This document shows positions 1 through 8,197 of a DNA stretch of 23,211 nucleotides, piece by piece; within the stretch, counting starts at the first letter, position 1, and each line of letters starts with the position of its first letter. The DNA comes from Pseudomonadota bacterium. Its GTDB lineage: Bacteria > Pseudomonadota > Gammaproteobacteria > SZUA-229. The stretch is taken from positions 1-23,211 of the forward strand of contig JADFWF010000031.1 of assembly GCA_015222965.1 (NCBI GenBank), in the 5' to 3' direction. The notes under the pieces are model-generated. The model worked only from the letters and a program-made list of their open reading frames with translations. It did no database searches and was not told the DNA's origin. The position numbers and the translations under genes were made by a program.

Positions 1-274
1 GACGGCCTTTTTTGGGTACTTTTTTTGGCTGCAGAAAAAAAGTGCCTCGCCCGCGGTGCGAATACCGCAATGCCAAACTAAACACCAACAGTAACTATTG
101 CTCAGCCCACCCTTAACTCAATCAACACAAGCTAAACCTAAATCGCGGAATGAAAAAAATCCGCTCCTACAGGTAAGTGCACCAATCGTGGTGTAAATCG
201 TAAAGCCTAACCAAAAGCACCAAGTAAATACCAGGAAAAGAAACCATAAAAGTATAAGGAAGCTACAACTGATA
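1..274. other. Left-edge non-coding stretch with small hairpins
   Basis: I see no convincing gene here. An A/T-rich hairpin pairs 15-26 with 35-46 (ACTTTTTTT against AAAAAAAGT, extended by GG/CC), and a small stem GCGGT/ACCGC lies at 53-68. The first bases (GGCC followed by a T run) could be the tail of a terminator belonging to a gene outside the window. A REP-like element at 143-170 is listed separately. Confidence 0.4.
143..170 (-). repeat. REP-like palindrome, degenerate copy
   Basis: The element begins TCGCGGAA and ends TCCGCTCCTAC, the same ends as the two copies at 21381-21447, but its loop differs (TGAAAAAAA). Read on the minus strand it starts GTAGGAGCGGA, the hallmark of the REP family common in Pseudomonas and other gammaproteobacteria. 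It lies downstream of the SRPBCC gene, a typical position for REPs. Confidence 0.7.
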
Positions 275-706
275 TCACAAATTACCCCTTTCAATCTGCT
301 CCTTAATCCGCGCAAGCCCATGATCAAACGCCAACGACGGAAACCCAAAATGACTAACAAGCCGCGCGATGTTCCTCATCCATCCACGGTACAGGGTGTA
401 TTCAAAATCGAGCTCAACGCGAGTATTTTCACCTGACTCGATCAGCCTGAGATCACCCCTGGCAAAACCGTCGGCATGGCGCGATTCCCAAACCAGGTTT
501 TCTCCCGGTTCGAAGGTGGTAATGAGTGATTCAAATGTGACCCTATGACTTAGAGGTGCGTGGATTACCCATCGTGACCGTCGGTCATCGAGTATATCTA
601 TGCGCTCGATAATGGGAATAAATTGCTGGAAGTGACGGAAATCAGCCCAGTAGTCGAATATTTGCTGTGGTGATGCCTTTATCGTTAGATTTTTTTGCAA
701 TAGCAT
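275..706 (-). CDS. SRPBCC (START-like) domain protein, cyclase/dehydrase or RatA-like
   Basis: This is a 143-residue soluble protein without a signal peptide. The N-terminal pattern with ASPQQIFDYWADFRHFQQF, then the strand-rich middle and a C-terminal amphipathic helix (SLAFDHGLARIKEQIERG), is the SRPBCC fold, which forms a deep hydrophobic pocket. Relatives include CoxG, RatA and polyketide cyclase-like proteins. The ligand cannot be told from sequence. No strong Shine-Dalgarno is seen before the ATG. The gene diverges from the cytochrome/hemerythrin/NirI run, with two FNR boxes between, so it may also respond to oxygen, although the better -10 sequence faces the other way. Confidence 0.8.
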   Translation of the reverse strand: MLLQKNLTIKASPQQIFDYWADFRHFQQFIPIIERIDILDDRRSRWVIHAPLSHRVTFESLITTFEPGENLVWESRHADGFARGDLRLIESGENTRVELDFEYTLYRGWMRNIARLVSHFGFPSLAFDHGLARIKEQIERGNL

Positions 707-766
707 TGTTAGTTAAAGTTGTAATCAGATTCTGGTTGTTGCCTGTGTCATTTTATGAGGCTTTTT

Positions 767-780
767 TTGATTAAAATCAA
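767..780. promoter_or_regulatory. FNR/Anr/Dnr box 1
   Basis: TTGATTAAAATCAA is a perfect match to the TTGAT-N4-ATCAA consensus of FNR-family regulators. It is one of two identical 14-mers whose centres lie 20 bp apart. No good -10 is found at the expected distance on the minus strand, so it may assist box 2 rather than drive the SRPBCC gene. Confidence 0.85.
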
Positions 781-786
781 ATTTTC

Positions 787-800
787 TTGATTAAAATCAA
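787..800 (+). promoter_or_regulatory. FNR/Anr/Dnr box 2 with class II promoter
   Basis: This second TTGATTAAAATCAA is centred at 793.5. A -10-like AATAAT at 823-828 puts a start site near 835, which is the -41.5 geometry of a class II FNR promoter on the plus strand. It would drive the genes from 964 to 4340 with a leader of roughly 130 nt. Confidence 0.85.
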
Positions 801-963
801 ATATCCTTACAATAAACATGTAAATAATGGAGCTCATATATTTTATGAGATACAGAGACGTGTTTTCAATTAGTGTTAAAACCATAAGTAAGCTTAAATC
901 CGTACCGTTAAATGACACAACCCTAATCTTTCGTTTTCATATTATGCCTGCTGCGAGCCTGGC

Positions 964-1443
964 ATGGTAGAGCCGAAGCTGGACCCTGAAGTCATCCACA
1001 CAGAAATAGACCTGCTGGCAGCCGCGATACATATCGATCGTTACGTGATTGATGCGATGGACCGGCTGGAAGAAGATTTTGCCCAAATACATTCTCTTAC
1101 CATGCAGACGTTCAAACAGCTCAGCAAGAATAAACATGTGTTGAACGATAAAGTTTTGAATGATGAAATAACGCCGGGTGAAGATGTTAATTGTAACCTG
1201 GAAAAAATCACCTTATACAATGTGCAGATGGAAAAGATTGCTAACTCTCCGAAAGCAAGGTTACAGAGACTGTGCGCATGTTGTGACCGCAGCTTTGCTT
1301 TTTATGGTGATATTATAAAATCGACTGGTGATGAAACTATCAAGCTGGCAGCGCAGGATCTCGCATCAACCGCACTTGATCGCATCGGAATTCTGAGGCA
1401 GGCGCTTGGTAGTGAATGCGGCTGTGATAATTTAGACAGTTAA
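964..1443 (+). CDS. Orphan helical protein, possibly a degenerate ferritin-like domain
   Basis: The product is 159 residues, largely helical, cytoplasmic (no signal peptide), with a Cys cluster LCACCDRS near residue 105 and a C-terminal CGCD. I do not firmly recognise it. The C-terminal half (SFAFYGDIIKSTGDE, then KLAAQDLASTALDRIGILRQ) has the rhythm of rubrerythrin/ferritin-like domains, in which 'FY..la..t.dpe...la..la..E..H...l' is usual. The Glu and His metal ligands expected in the last helix are missing. It is the first gene behind the FNR promoter and precedes a diheme cytochrome. No in-frame start lies upstream before a stop at 913-915, and the ribosome site is poor. Function unknown. 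Confidence 0.65.
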   Translation: MVEPKLDPEVIHTEIDLLAAAIHIDRYVIDAMDRLEEDFAQIHSLTMQTFKQLSKNKHVLNDKVLNDEITPGEDVNCNLEKITLYNVQMEKIANSPKARLQRLCACCDRSFAFYGDIIKSTGDETIKLAAQDLASTALDRIGILRQALGSECGCDNLDS

Positions 1444-1522
1444 GTTTTCAGATGATAGAGCTATAACTCAGTCACTAAAACAAATTTACAGATGTAAAAT
1501 TACCAGGGCGGTACCTTTAATC

Positions 1523-2179
1523 ATGAAACAGATGATGGTGTGGAAATTACCTGTGATTTTTGCAATAGTTATATTGTCTTCTAATGCCTTTGCTGATCAC
1601 TCTAAAAGCTTTGATGGTTATCGTGTATTTAAAGCCAACTGTTCTGTGTGCCATGGATTAGATGGCACAGGTAATGGTCCATTGGCCAGCAAGCTGGAAA
1701 CAAAACCGGCTGATCTAACAAACAGTAACCGCCTTGAGAAAAAAAGTGACCGCGAGCTATTCAAGATAATAGAGGGCTCTGCACCTCATGGTCAGTTATC
1801 AGACGACATGCCGCAATGGGGGCTGGCTCTACCACAGGCACAGATCCGATCACTGCTTAGCTATGTGCGTTATCTGCACAGTTCAAAACACCCTGTTTCT
1901 GGTAATCCGGTAATGGGTAAACAGATCTATGATGATAACTGTGCTATCTGTCATGGACCTGATGGCAGAGGTGAAGGCACGATAACAAAAATCTATGACA
2001 TGGAACCTGCGGATCATACCGATGCCAGCAGCATGAATCTTATGTCTAATGAAAAGATCTATTCGATAATTTCTGATGGCACCAAAGGGGCGAAACTTAT
2101 GCCCGGCTGGAAAAACATCCTGTCAGAGAAAGAGATCGGAGATGTAATCAGCTACATCCGTTTACTTTCGGCACATTAG
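1523..2179 (+). CDS. Periplasmic diheme cytochrome c
   Basis: The 218-residue precursor has a cleavable signal peptide (hydrophobic stretch 9-20, AFA cleavage near 24). Two class I cytochrome c domains follow, each with a CxxCH heme site (CSVCH at 40-44, CAICH at 140-144) and a probable axial Met (M96 in DDMPQWG, M193 in KLMPGW). Both domains carry the HG-DG-G segment after the heme, as in tandem c4/NirC-like cytochromes. It probably shuttles electrons in the periplasm. Its place between an FNR promoter and hemerythrin/NirI genes, just ahead of nirS, suggests electron supply to nitrite reductase. The exact partner is inferred. Confidence 0.9.
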   Translation: MKQMMVWKLPVIFAIVILSSNAFADHSKSFDGYRVFKANCSVCHGLDGTGNGPLASKLETKPADLTNSNRLEKKSDRELFKIIEGSAPHGQLSDDMPQWGLALPQAQIRSLLSYVRYLHSSKHPVSGNPVMGKQIYDDNCAICHGPDGRGEGTITKIYDMEPADHTDASSMNLMSNEKIYSIISDGTKGAKLMPGWKNILSEKEIGDVISYIRLLSAH

Positions 2180-2248
2180 ATACTATGCATAGGGAAAGAT
2201 AAAAGTGAGAATCAAGGTAAGCTTTCCACGCATACTGAGAGATGAAAT

Positions 2249-2719
2249 GTGAATACCACATCTGATAACTGGCTGGTACATGATCACCATCAATATGATG
2301 CTGCGCTCGATGACTGCGAGATGGCCGCTGATGTGGGAGAGTGGAAAAAGGCAAAAGACCTGTTTCAGAAATTTGTAACCGACCTCAAGCTTCATATGCA
2401 GATGGAAGACGAAGTGCTCTATCCTCTATTCATAGAGGAGAACGGTGACCCGGACGGCGTCATAGCTCATCTTAGTGGTGAACATGACTATCTCGTACAT
2501 TTAGTAAGCGACCTGGCTTACATCATCAAGAGTAATGATTTCGACCATTTTCTAGATTGTCTTGAGCCCCTGCATAAAGCCATGAGCCAGCATAATAATC
2601 ATGAGGAAAAAGTATTTTTAAATATGGCTAATCAGTCGATACTGATGCGACGTGATGAGATCGTCGAACGCCTGAATGCTGTGCACGATAAACCAGGTAA
2701 GCGCGTCTGGGATTTCTGA
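2249..2719 (+). CDS. Hemerythrin HHE-domain protein
   Basis: This 156-residue cytoplasmic protein carries a hemerythrin-like four-helix bundle. Likely di-iron ligands are H14 (HHQYD), H49 and E53 (HMQME), H74 and H79 (HLSGEHD), and H115/H118 with E119/E120 (HNNHEE). Family members bind or sense O2 or NO, or act in iron-sulfur repair (YtfE/RIC, DnrN). Proteins like this are common in denitrification loci, where NO protection is needed. The start is GTG (GAGAG upstream); the nearby ATG at 2242 is in another frame. It lies 69 nt after the diheme cytochrome gene and before nirI, so it is probably co-transcribed. Confidence 0.9.
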   Translation: MNTTSDNWLVHDHHQYDAALDDCEMAADVGEWKKAKDLFQKFVTDLKLHMQMEDEVLYPLFIEENGDPDGVIAHLSGEHDYLVHLVSDLAYIIKSNDFDHFLDCLEPLHKAMSQHNNHEEKVFLNMANQSILMRRDEIVERLNAVHDKPGKRVWDF

Positions 2720-2807
2720 TCCTGATGCCAGTGTTTTGAACTTGATTAATCACCTTACCAGTTTTGAGTATCACGCTGAACATAACTTGCAGTGTCGTTT
2801 AAGTTCG

Positions 2808-4340
2808 ATGTTTTCCAGGCCGAACAATTTATTTCAGAAATTTTTACTGACGATTGTTTTTATTCTGGTCTGTTTGTTGGTTTGCCAGGGAAGTGCAAAT
2901 GCAGGCTTGATGAAAAAAATTGATCCGGTCGCCGAAGCAACCCCCTTTGCCCAGACCTTCTTCCCGTCAGCGGACCATCTGGATCCGTTTGAAGGTGAAC
3001 CGGCGTCAGCGTCAGTCTATGACGCAAACAGGTTGCTTGGATATGTGTTTTTTACCGATCATATCCTGCCCATACCGGGTTATTCCGGCAAACCCATGCA
3101 TACTCTGGTCGGTTTTGATCTGACGGGAAAAATCGTCGGTGTTGAGATCGTCAGCCACGAAGAGCCTATATTGCTGGCAGGTATCACAGAACAGGATCTG
3201 ACAGAATTTAAAAATCAGTACCTGGGCCTGTACGCCGGTAACCGTGTCCAGCTGGGTGGCAGTGATCGTGAGGACTACGTCACCCTGGATAGTATATCCG
3301 GTGCAACCATCACCACCATGGTATTGAACAGCACTATCATGACGTCCTTGCGTGAGGTGGCCGTTTCTCGTGGCATTGCCAGGCCGGCGATGACTTCAGA
3401 TCCGCAGGATGAAGAACCTATATGGGTGAATGTATGGCGAGATAAAACGTTACAGATCGTCGTGCTGTCAGCGGGTTTATTGCTCTTGCTTCTCATCCTG
3501 GTTTTTCAGGACTGGCTGGCGCATCATCCATCATTGCTTATCTATCTGCGTTACGGTTACCTGGTCTACACGGTTATCTTTATCGGCTGGTACTCACTGG
3601 CACAACTTTCTATCGTTAATGTACTGACCTTTGTCAGTTCGATCATGCACGGCTTCAGCTGGGAAACATTCATGATCGATCCGATGATGTTTATTCTATG
3701 GTCGTTCGTTGCGATGACCATATTATTATGGGGCAGAGGTGTTTACTGTGGCTGGTTATGTCCATTCGGTGCCATTCAGGAAATTGTTTATAAGGTCGGT
3801 GAGAAGCTTGGCATCCGCTCTTACGAATTTCCTGCCGCCGTGCACGAACGTTTGTGGGCGATAAAGTACCTTGTGATGCTGGGTTTATTCGGGGTATCAC
3901 TGCAGTCATTGGCGCGGGCAGAACTGCTCGCTGAGATCGAACCTTTTAAAACCGTGTTCACATTACATTTTCACCGAGAATGGGGTTATATTTTTTACGC
4001 TGCGTGTCTTATTTTGATCTCAGCACTGAACCGAAAGTTTTACTGCCGATATATCTGTCCGCTGGGAGCGGCTTTAACCTTCCCATCAAAATTTAAAATC
4101 TTTGAGTGGTTACGTCGACGCAAGGAATGCGGCCGACCTTGTCAGACCTGCAGGGCAGAATGTGAAGTAGGCGCCATTCGCCTGACTGGAGAAATTATCA
4201 GCCAGGAATGCCATTACTGCCTGGACTGCCAGGTGACCTACTGGAACGAAAGAAAGTGTCCGCCTTTATCAGAAAGGCGGAAGCGAAGGGAAAGACGCAT
4301 AGCCATGAAAAAACAGGCACCTATCAGTAAAAATAACTAA
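2808..4340 (+). CDS. nirI: NirI/NosR-family polytopic flavo-iron-sulfur protein
   Basis: From the chosen ATG the protein has 510 residues. It has a signal-like N-terminal membrane segment (10-30), a periplasmic FMN-binding domain with the covalent flavin motif SGAT at 164-167, and several membrane helices (about 215-235, 248-278, 295-309, 352-366, 393-407). Two CX3CP motifs follow (C314/C318 and C413/C417), then a cytoplasmic tail with two 4Fe-4S clusters (C441, C445, C448, C452; C468, C471, C474, C484). This is the NosR/NirI layout; NirI is needed for nirS expression or activity in Paracoccus, NosR for N2O reductase. The shortened periplasmic part and the adjacent nirS favour NirI. The reading frame is open from 2676, but that start overlaps the hemerythrin gene and delays the membrane segment. 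Confidence 0.85.
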   Translation: MFSRPNNLFQKFLLTIVFILVCLLVCQGSANAGLMKKIDPVAEATPFAQTFFPSADHLDPFEGEPASASVYDANRLLGYVFFTDHILPIPGYSGKPMHTLVGFDLTGKIVGVEIVSHEEPILLAGITEQDLTEFKNQYLGLYAGNRVQLGGSDREDYVTLDSISGATITTMVLNSTIMTSLREVAVSRGIARPAMTSDPQDEEPIWVNVWRDKTLQIVVLSAGLLLLLLILVFQDWLAHHPSLLIYLRYGYLVYTVIFIGWYSLAQLSIVNVLTFVSSIMHGFSWETFMIDPMMFILWSFVAMTILLWGRGVYCGWLCPFGAIQEIVYKVGEKLGIRSYEFPAAVHERLWAIKYLVMLGLFGVSLQSLARAELLAEIEPFKTVFTLHFHREWGYIFYAACLILISALNRKFYCRYICPLGAALTFPSKFKIFEWLRRRKECGRPCQTCRAECEVGAIRLTGEIISQECHYCLDCQVTYWNERKCPPLSERRKRRERRIAMKKQAPISKNN

Positions 4341-4344
4341 TAAA

Positions 4345-4358
4345 TTGATAATTATCAA
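4345..4358 (+). promoter_or_regulatory. FNR/Dnr box and promoter of nirS
   Basis: TTGATAATTATCAA is a full 14-bp palindrome and a perfect FNR-family site. A -10-like CATAAT at 4380-4385 gives a start near 4392, about 41 bp from the box centre, the class II geometry. The leader to the nirS start is about 138 nt, A/T rich, and holds a small stem AAGAGC/GCTCTT at 4420-4438. A weaker palindrome, ATGATCTAAGTCAT (4389-4402), overlaps the predicted start site. Confidence 0.88.
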
Positions 4359-4515
4359 TTTAACACTTCCCAGTTAAATCATAATTTCATGATCTAAGTC
4401 ATAAATAACTATTTATGAAAAGAGCAGACTCGGCTCTTATCGAATAGAAAAATATAAAAATAACGGCATTATTATAACTATTCTAATTTATTAATTGTTT
4501 TTTTTAGTTATCTAA

Positions 4516-6273
<1,758 letters not shown>

Positions 6274-6295
6274 ATCAGTATCACTTAAGCTAACG

Positions 6296-6334
6296 AAAAA
6301 GCCCCGTGGCGCATCTGCTCCACGGGGCTTTTTT
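6296..6334 (+). terminator. Rho-independent terminator after nirS
   Basis: A perfect 9-bp G/C-rich stem (GCCCCGTGG at 6301-6309, CCACGGGGC at 6320-6328) is preceded by an A run and followed by six T. The A run pairs with the T run, so it could work in both directions. Confidence 0.93.
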
Positions 6335-6340
6335 ATATTT

Positions 6341-6373
6341 TGTAGGCCGGTATAAGCGATAGCGTTGCCGGCG
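6341..6373. repeat. Imperfect palindromic repeat-like element (GTAGGCCGG type)
   Basis: TGTAGGCCGG...GCGTTGCCGGC forms an imperfect stem GGCCGG/GCCGGC around TATAAGCGATAGCG. It resembles the dispersed intergenic elements of the GTAGG(C)CGGAATAAGCG...CCGGC type seen in many gammaproteobacteria. Only one copy is in the window, so the assignment rests on family resemblance. Confidence 0.5.
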
Positions 6374-6473
6374 TTTTTTCTGCAGGACGTTTTTCTGATG
6401 CCTGAATCGTGGCAAGAGTGTAACAGCATAGTTAGTTTTGACTTAACCCCATGAAAACTGTTACAAGTATTTC

Positions 6474-7052
6474 ATGATGTATAAAGAGTTGCTCAGTGCG
6501 GTTGCCATCGCGCTTACCTTCATAGCCTTTTACCCTTATATCCGTTCGATACAAAAAGGAGAAACAAAGCCGCATGTTTTTTCATGGGTGATATGGGGTT
6601 CAGTAACATTCGTTGTTTTTCTCGCGCAACTCGCAGACAGAGGCGGTGCCGGGGCGTGGCCGATTGGTGTCTCGGGTATCATCACTATTTACGTTGCCGT
6701 TCTGGCGTATATGAAAAAATCGGACATAACGATTACCAGAACAGACTGGCTGTTTTTTATAACAGCGATGACGTCACTACCATTATGGTATCTCACCTCT
6801 GATCCGTTATGGGCGGTAGTCATACTGACTACAGTAGACTTGTTTGGTTTTGTGCCGACATTCAGGAAGGCTTATGCTTCTCCTTTTGAAGAGAAACTAA
6901 CATTTTTTGTATTGATGGCAGTGCGCAACTTCATCGCTATTATGGCGCTGGCGAATTATTCCTTAACCACGGTATTATTTCCTGCATTAACGGCAATTGC
7001 CTGCCTGGTATTTGTCGTTATGGTGTCGTACCGGCGATCTTTAAATAAATAA
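6474..7052 (+). CDS. PQ-loop/SWEET-like small integral membrane protein, function unknown
   Basis: The 192-residue protein is almost all membrane helices. Two similar halves can be seen: FYPYIRSIQKGETKPHVFSW (about 19-38) and GFVPTFRKAYASPFEE (about 124-139) each follow a helix and resemble the 'P...I..G......S' turn of PQ-loop/SWEET-type repeats. Family members are small-molecule transporters, but no substrate can be given. It stands alone between nirS and a decayed gene, with a weak ribosome site; ATG at 6474 or 6477 are equally possible. Its stop codon lies inside a tetranucleotide repeat. Confidence 0.7.
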   Translation: MMYKELLSAVAIALTFIAFYPYIRSIQKGETKPHVFSWVIWGSVTFVVFLAQLADRGGAGAWPIGVSGIITIYVAVLAYMKKSDITITRTDWLFFITAMTSLPLWYLTSDPLWAVVILTTVDLFGFVPTFRKAYASPFEEKLTFFVLMAVRNFIAIMALANYSLTTVLFPALTAIACLVFVVMVSYRRSLNK

Positions 7053-7070
7053 ATAAATAAATAAATAAAT
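7043..7070. repeat. Tetranucleotide microsatellite (AAAT)7
   Basis: Seven perfect AAAT units begin in the last codons of the membrane protein gene and run past its stop. Because the stop is reached within the first units, copy-number change should not alter the protein. Confidence 0.9.
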
Positions 7071-7251
7071 GGGGCTGGCTGGATAATTGATTGAGTCTGT
7101 TAATGGTTGCATCCTGAAGAAAAACTTAATTTCATGAGTGTTGGGTTATTTTTTAAGAAGACATTCAAGGTTTCTGACACAATGCTCCCGTTCACCACAT
7201 AACTGACCTTGGTGGAGAGTAACCAAAAGCGAATAAAATCGTACAAAGGGG

Positions 7252-7280
7252 GCATTCGTCATAGCTGTATACACGAATGC
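7252..7280. other. Hairpin downstream of the decayed thioredoxin gene
   Basis: Perfect 8-bp arms GCATTCGT (7252-7259) and ACGAATGC (7273-7280) enclose a 13-nt loop. There is no T run on either strand, so it is at best a remnant terminator. The rest of 7071-7288 shows nothing I can identify. Confidence 0.4.
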
Positions 7281-7288
7281 TTTCGCGG

Positions 7289-7647
7289 TCAAGTTAACTT
7301 AAACGTTGATTCACCAGCAACGGTTAACCATAGCTTTTCTATAGCCGATTGAACAAAATCCCATATTTCTCAGTTGTCTGGCACATACCATGTCTTTGGT
7401 TTGGAGCCGATTTTGATGGCGGGAAAAACGGATACGCCAGCCCTCCACATCTGTCCAATATTGTTGCGATGACGATCGCTTCGGTCTCGATTTGCGGATA
7501 TTTTTGTTGAATATCATGAAGAACTTTCGCCACAAACATGCAACGAGGGCAAATCGCTGATTTGTATAATTCTACCAGCACTAACTTGTTTGAATCTAAG
7601 TTACTTATTCTTTTTAGCGGCTCGCTAGTGAGTATTGCAAAATACAA
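7289..7647 (-). pseudogene. Decayed thioredoxin-like gene (CPRC)
   Basis: On the minus strand the segment KLVLVELYKSAICPRCMFVA is the first strand and active-site helix of a thioredoxin-fold protein with a CPRC redox motif, and DIQQKYPQIETEAIVIAT continues it. After 'ILDR' (near 7450) the frame is lost. In a different frame the fold resumes as RAGVSVFPAIKIGSKPKTW, with the expected cis-Pro (VFP), then meets a stop at 7370-7372 (PDN*EIWDF), and continues to a TGA at 7289-7291. So there is one frameshift (one base gained or two lost) plus one in-frame stop. The 5' end also lacks an ATG (only TTG at 7647). Intact relatives are small thiol-disulfide or persulfide-handling proteins often found near sulfur-relay genes. 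Confidence 0.8.
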
Positions 7648-7678
7648 TCGAGGTAGATATTGTGCGTAATAGATTGCA
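7635..7678 (+). promoter_or_regulatory. Candidate enhancer (UAS) pair of sigma54 promoter 1
   Basis: TTGCA half-sites start at 7635 (in ATTGCAAAATA) and 7674 (in GATTGCATTTTAT), 110 and 71 bp upstream of the -24 GG of the promoter at 7744. Similar pairs lie before the other two sigma54 promoters. The first site overlaps the end of the thioredoxin pseudogene. Confidence 0.45.
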
Positions 7679-7743
7679 TTTTATCTTCTATCACAAATTG
7701 TAAATATTAAATAACTATATGTTTTTTATGGAGAGGGAGAATA

Positions 7744-7760
7744 TGGCACAAATTCTGCAT
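7744..7760 (+). promoter_or_regulatory. Sigma54 (-24/-12) promoter 1, sulfur-relay operon
   Basis: TGGCACAAATTCTGCAT matches the TGGCAC-N5-TTGCA consensus with GG (7745-7746) and GC (7757-7758) exactly 10 bp apart. The start would be near 7770, leaving about 40 nt before the first tusA gene. Confidence 0.85.
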
Positions 7761-7810
7761 TCTAAACTTGAAGTCATGCGGCTACTGGTCGAGATGACCG
7801 GGGTAAGACA

Positions 7811-8143
7811 ATGAAGCAACAGTTTACAACATGGTGGGCCTGGCTTCTGCGTAAAGAGGTGATTTCTATAAGCAGGGAATTGCATTCGGTGGAATTACCT
7901 GATGGTGAAGTTGTGCGAGTAACCCATACCGTTGATTGCATGGATACCTCCTGCCCACGACCACAGATGGCAGCCATGAATATGTTGGAAACAATGAAAA
8001 AGGGGAATGTGCTGGAATTGATTACGGATAATCCTACGGCCATTGAAACTGTACCGGCACTGGTTATGACGTTGTACTGTCAGCATTTGGCAACAATACA
8101 TACCGATGACGGCTGGTGTATATACATACGTAAAGATGACTAG
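7811..8143 (+). CDS. TusA/SirA-like sulfur carrier, first copy
   Basis: This 110-residue cytoplasmic protein has a TusA domain starting near residue 35, preceded by an unusual N-terminal extension. The CPxP motif is present as SCPRPQ, with the predicted persulfide-carrying C48, and a second Cys at 43 (DCMDTSC). The helix after it (MAAMNMLETMKKGN) and ELITDNPTAIETVPAL are typical of the family. TusA proteins pass sulfane sulfur between rhodaneses, DsrE-type proteins and acceptors; YedF relatives are tied to selenium. It is the first gene behind sigma54 promoter 1 and directly precedes the YeeE/YedE transporter. ATG at 7811 follows GGGG at 9 nt. Confidence 0.85.
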   Translation: MKQQFTTWWAWLLRKEVISISRELHSVELPDGEVVRVTHTVDCMDTSCPRPQMAAMNMLETMKKGNVLELITDNPTAIETVPALVMTLYCQHLATIHTDDGWCIYIRKDD

Positions 8144-8197
8144 CATGAGGCATATGGTTGGATGTAACTGATTGGATATTGTGAGGATGAGGTTGTT

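Noticed and set aside
118..360. 80-codon frame on the minus strand overlapping the SRPBCC gene
   Set aside because: It runs through a REP element and the 3' end of a well-supported gene in another frame; its composition is Phe/Leu/Trp heavy, as in chance frames.
845..970. 41-codon frame in the leader after the FNR boxes
   Set aside because: GGAG is too far (12 nt) and lies before the predicted start site; the sequence shows no protein-like features, and it overlaps the next gene in another frame.
2676..2807. Longer nirI start at 2676
   Set aside because: It would add 44 residues ahead of the membrane segment and overlap the hemerythrin gene by 44 nt; ATG 2808 gives a normal N-terminus.
7043..7070. 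Phase variation by the AAAT repeat
   Set aside because: The stop codon is formed in the first repeat units, so gain or loss of units does not change the reading frame of the gene, and no downstream gene is close.
7743..7814. 23-codon frame with a strong ribosome site (GAGAGGGAGA) overlapping the tusA start by ATGA
   Set aside because: The sigma54 promoter at 7744-7760 lies over its start codon, and a transcript from there would begin inside the frame. It would matter only if an upstream promoter exists; ATGGCAC at all three sigma54 promoters explains the chance ATG.
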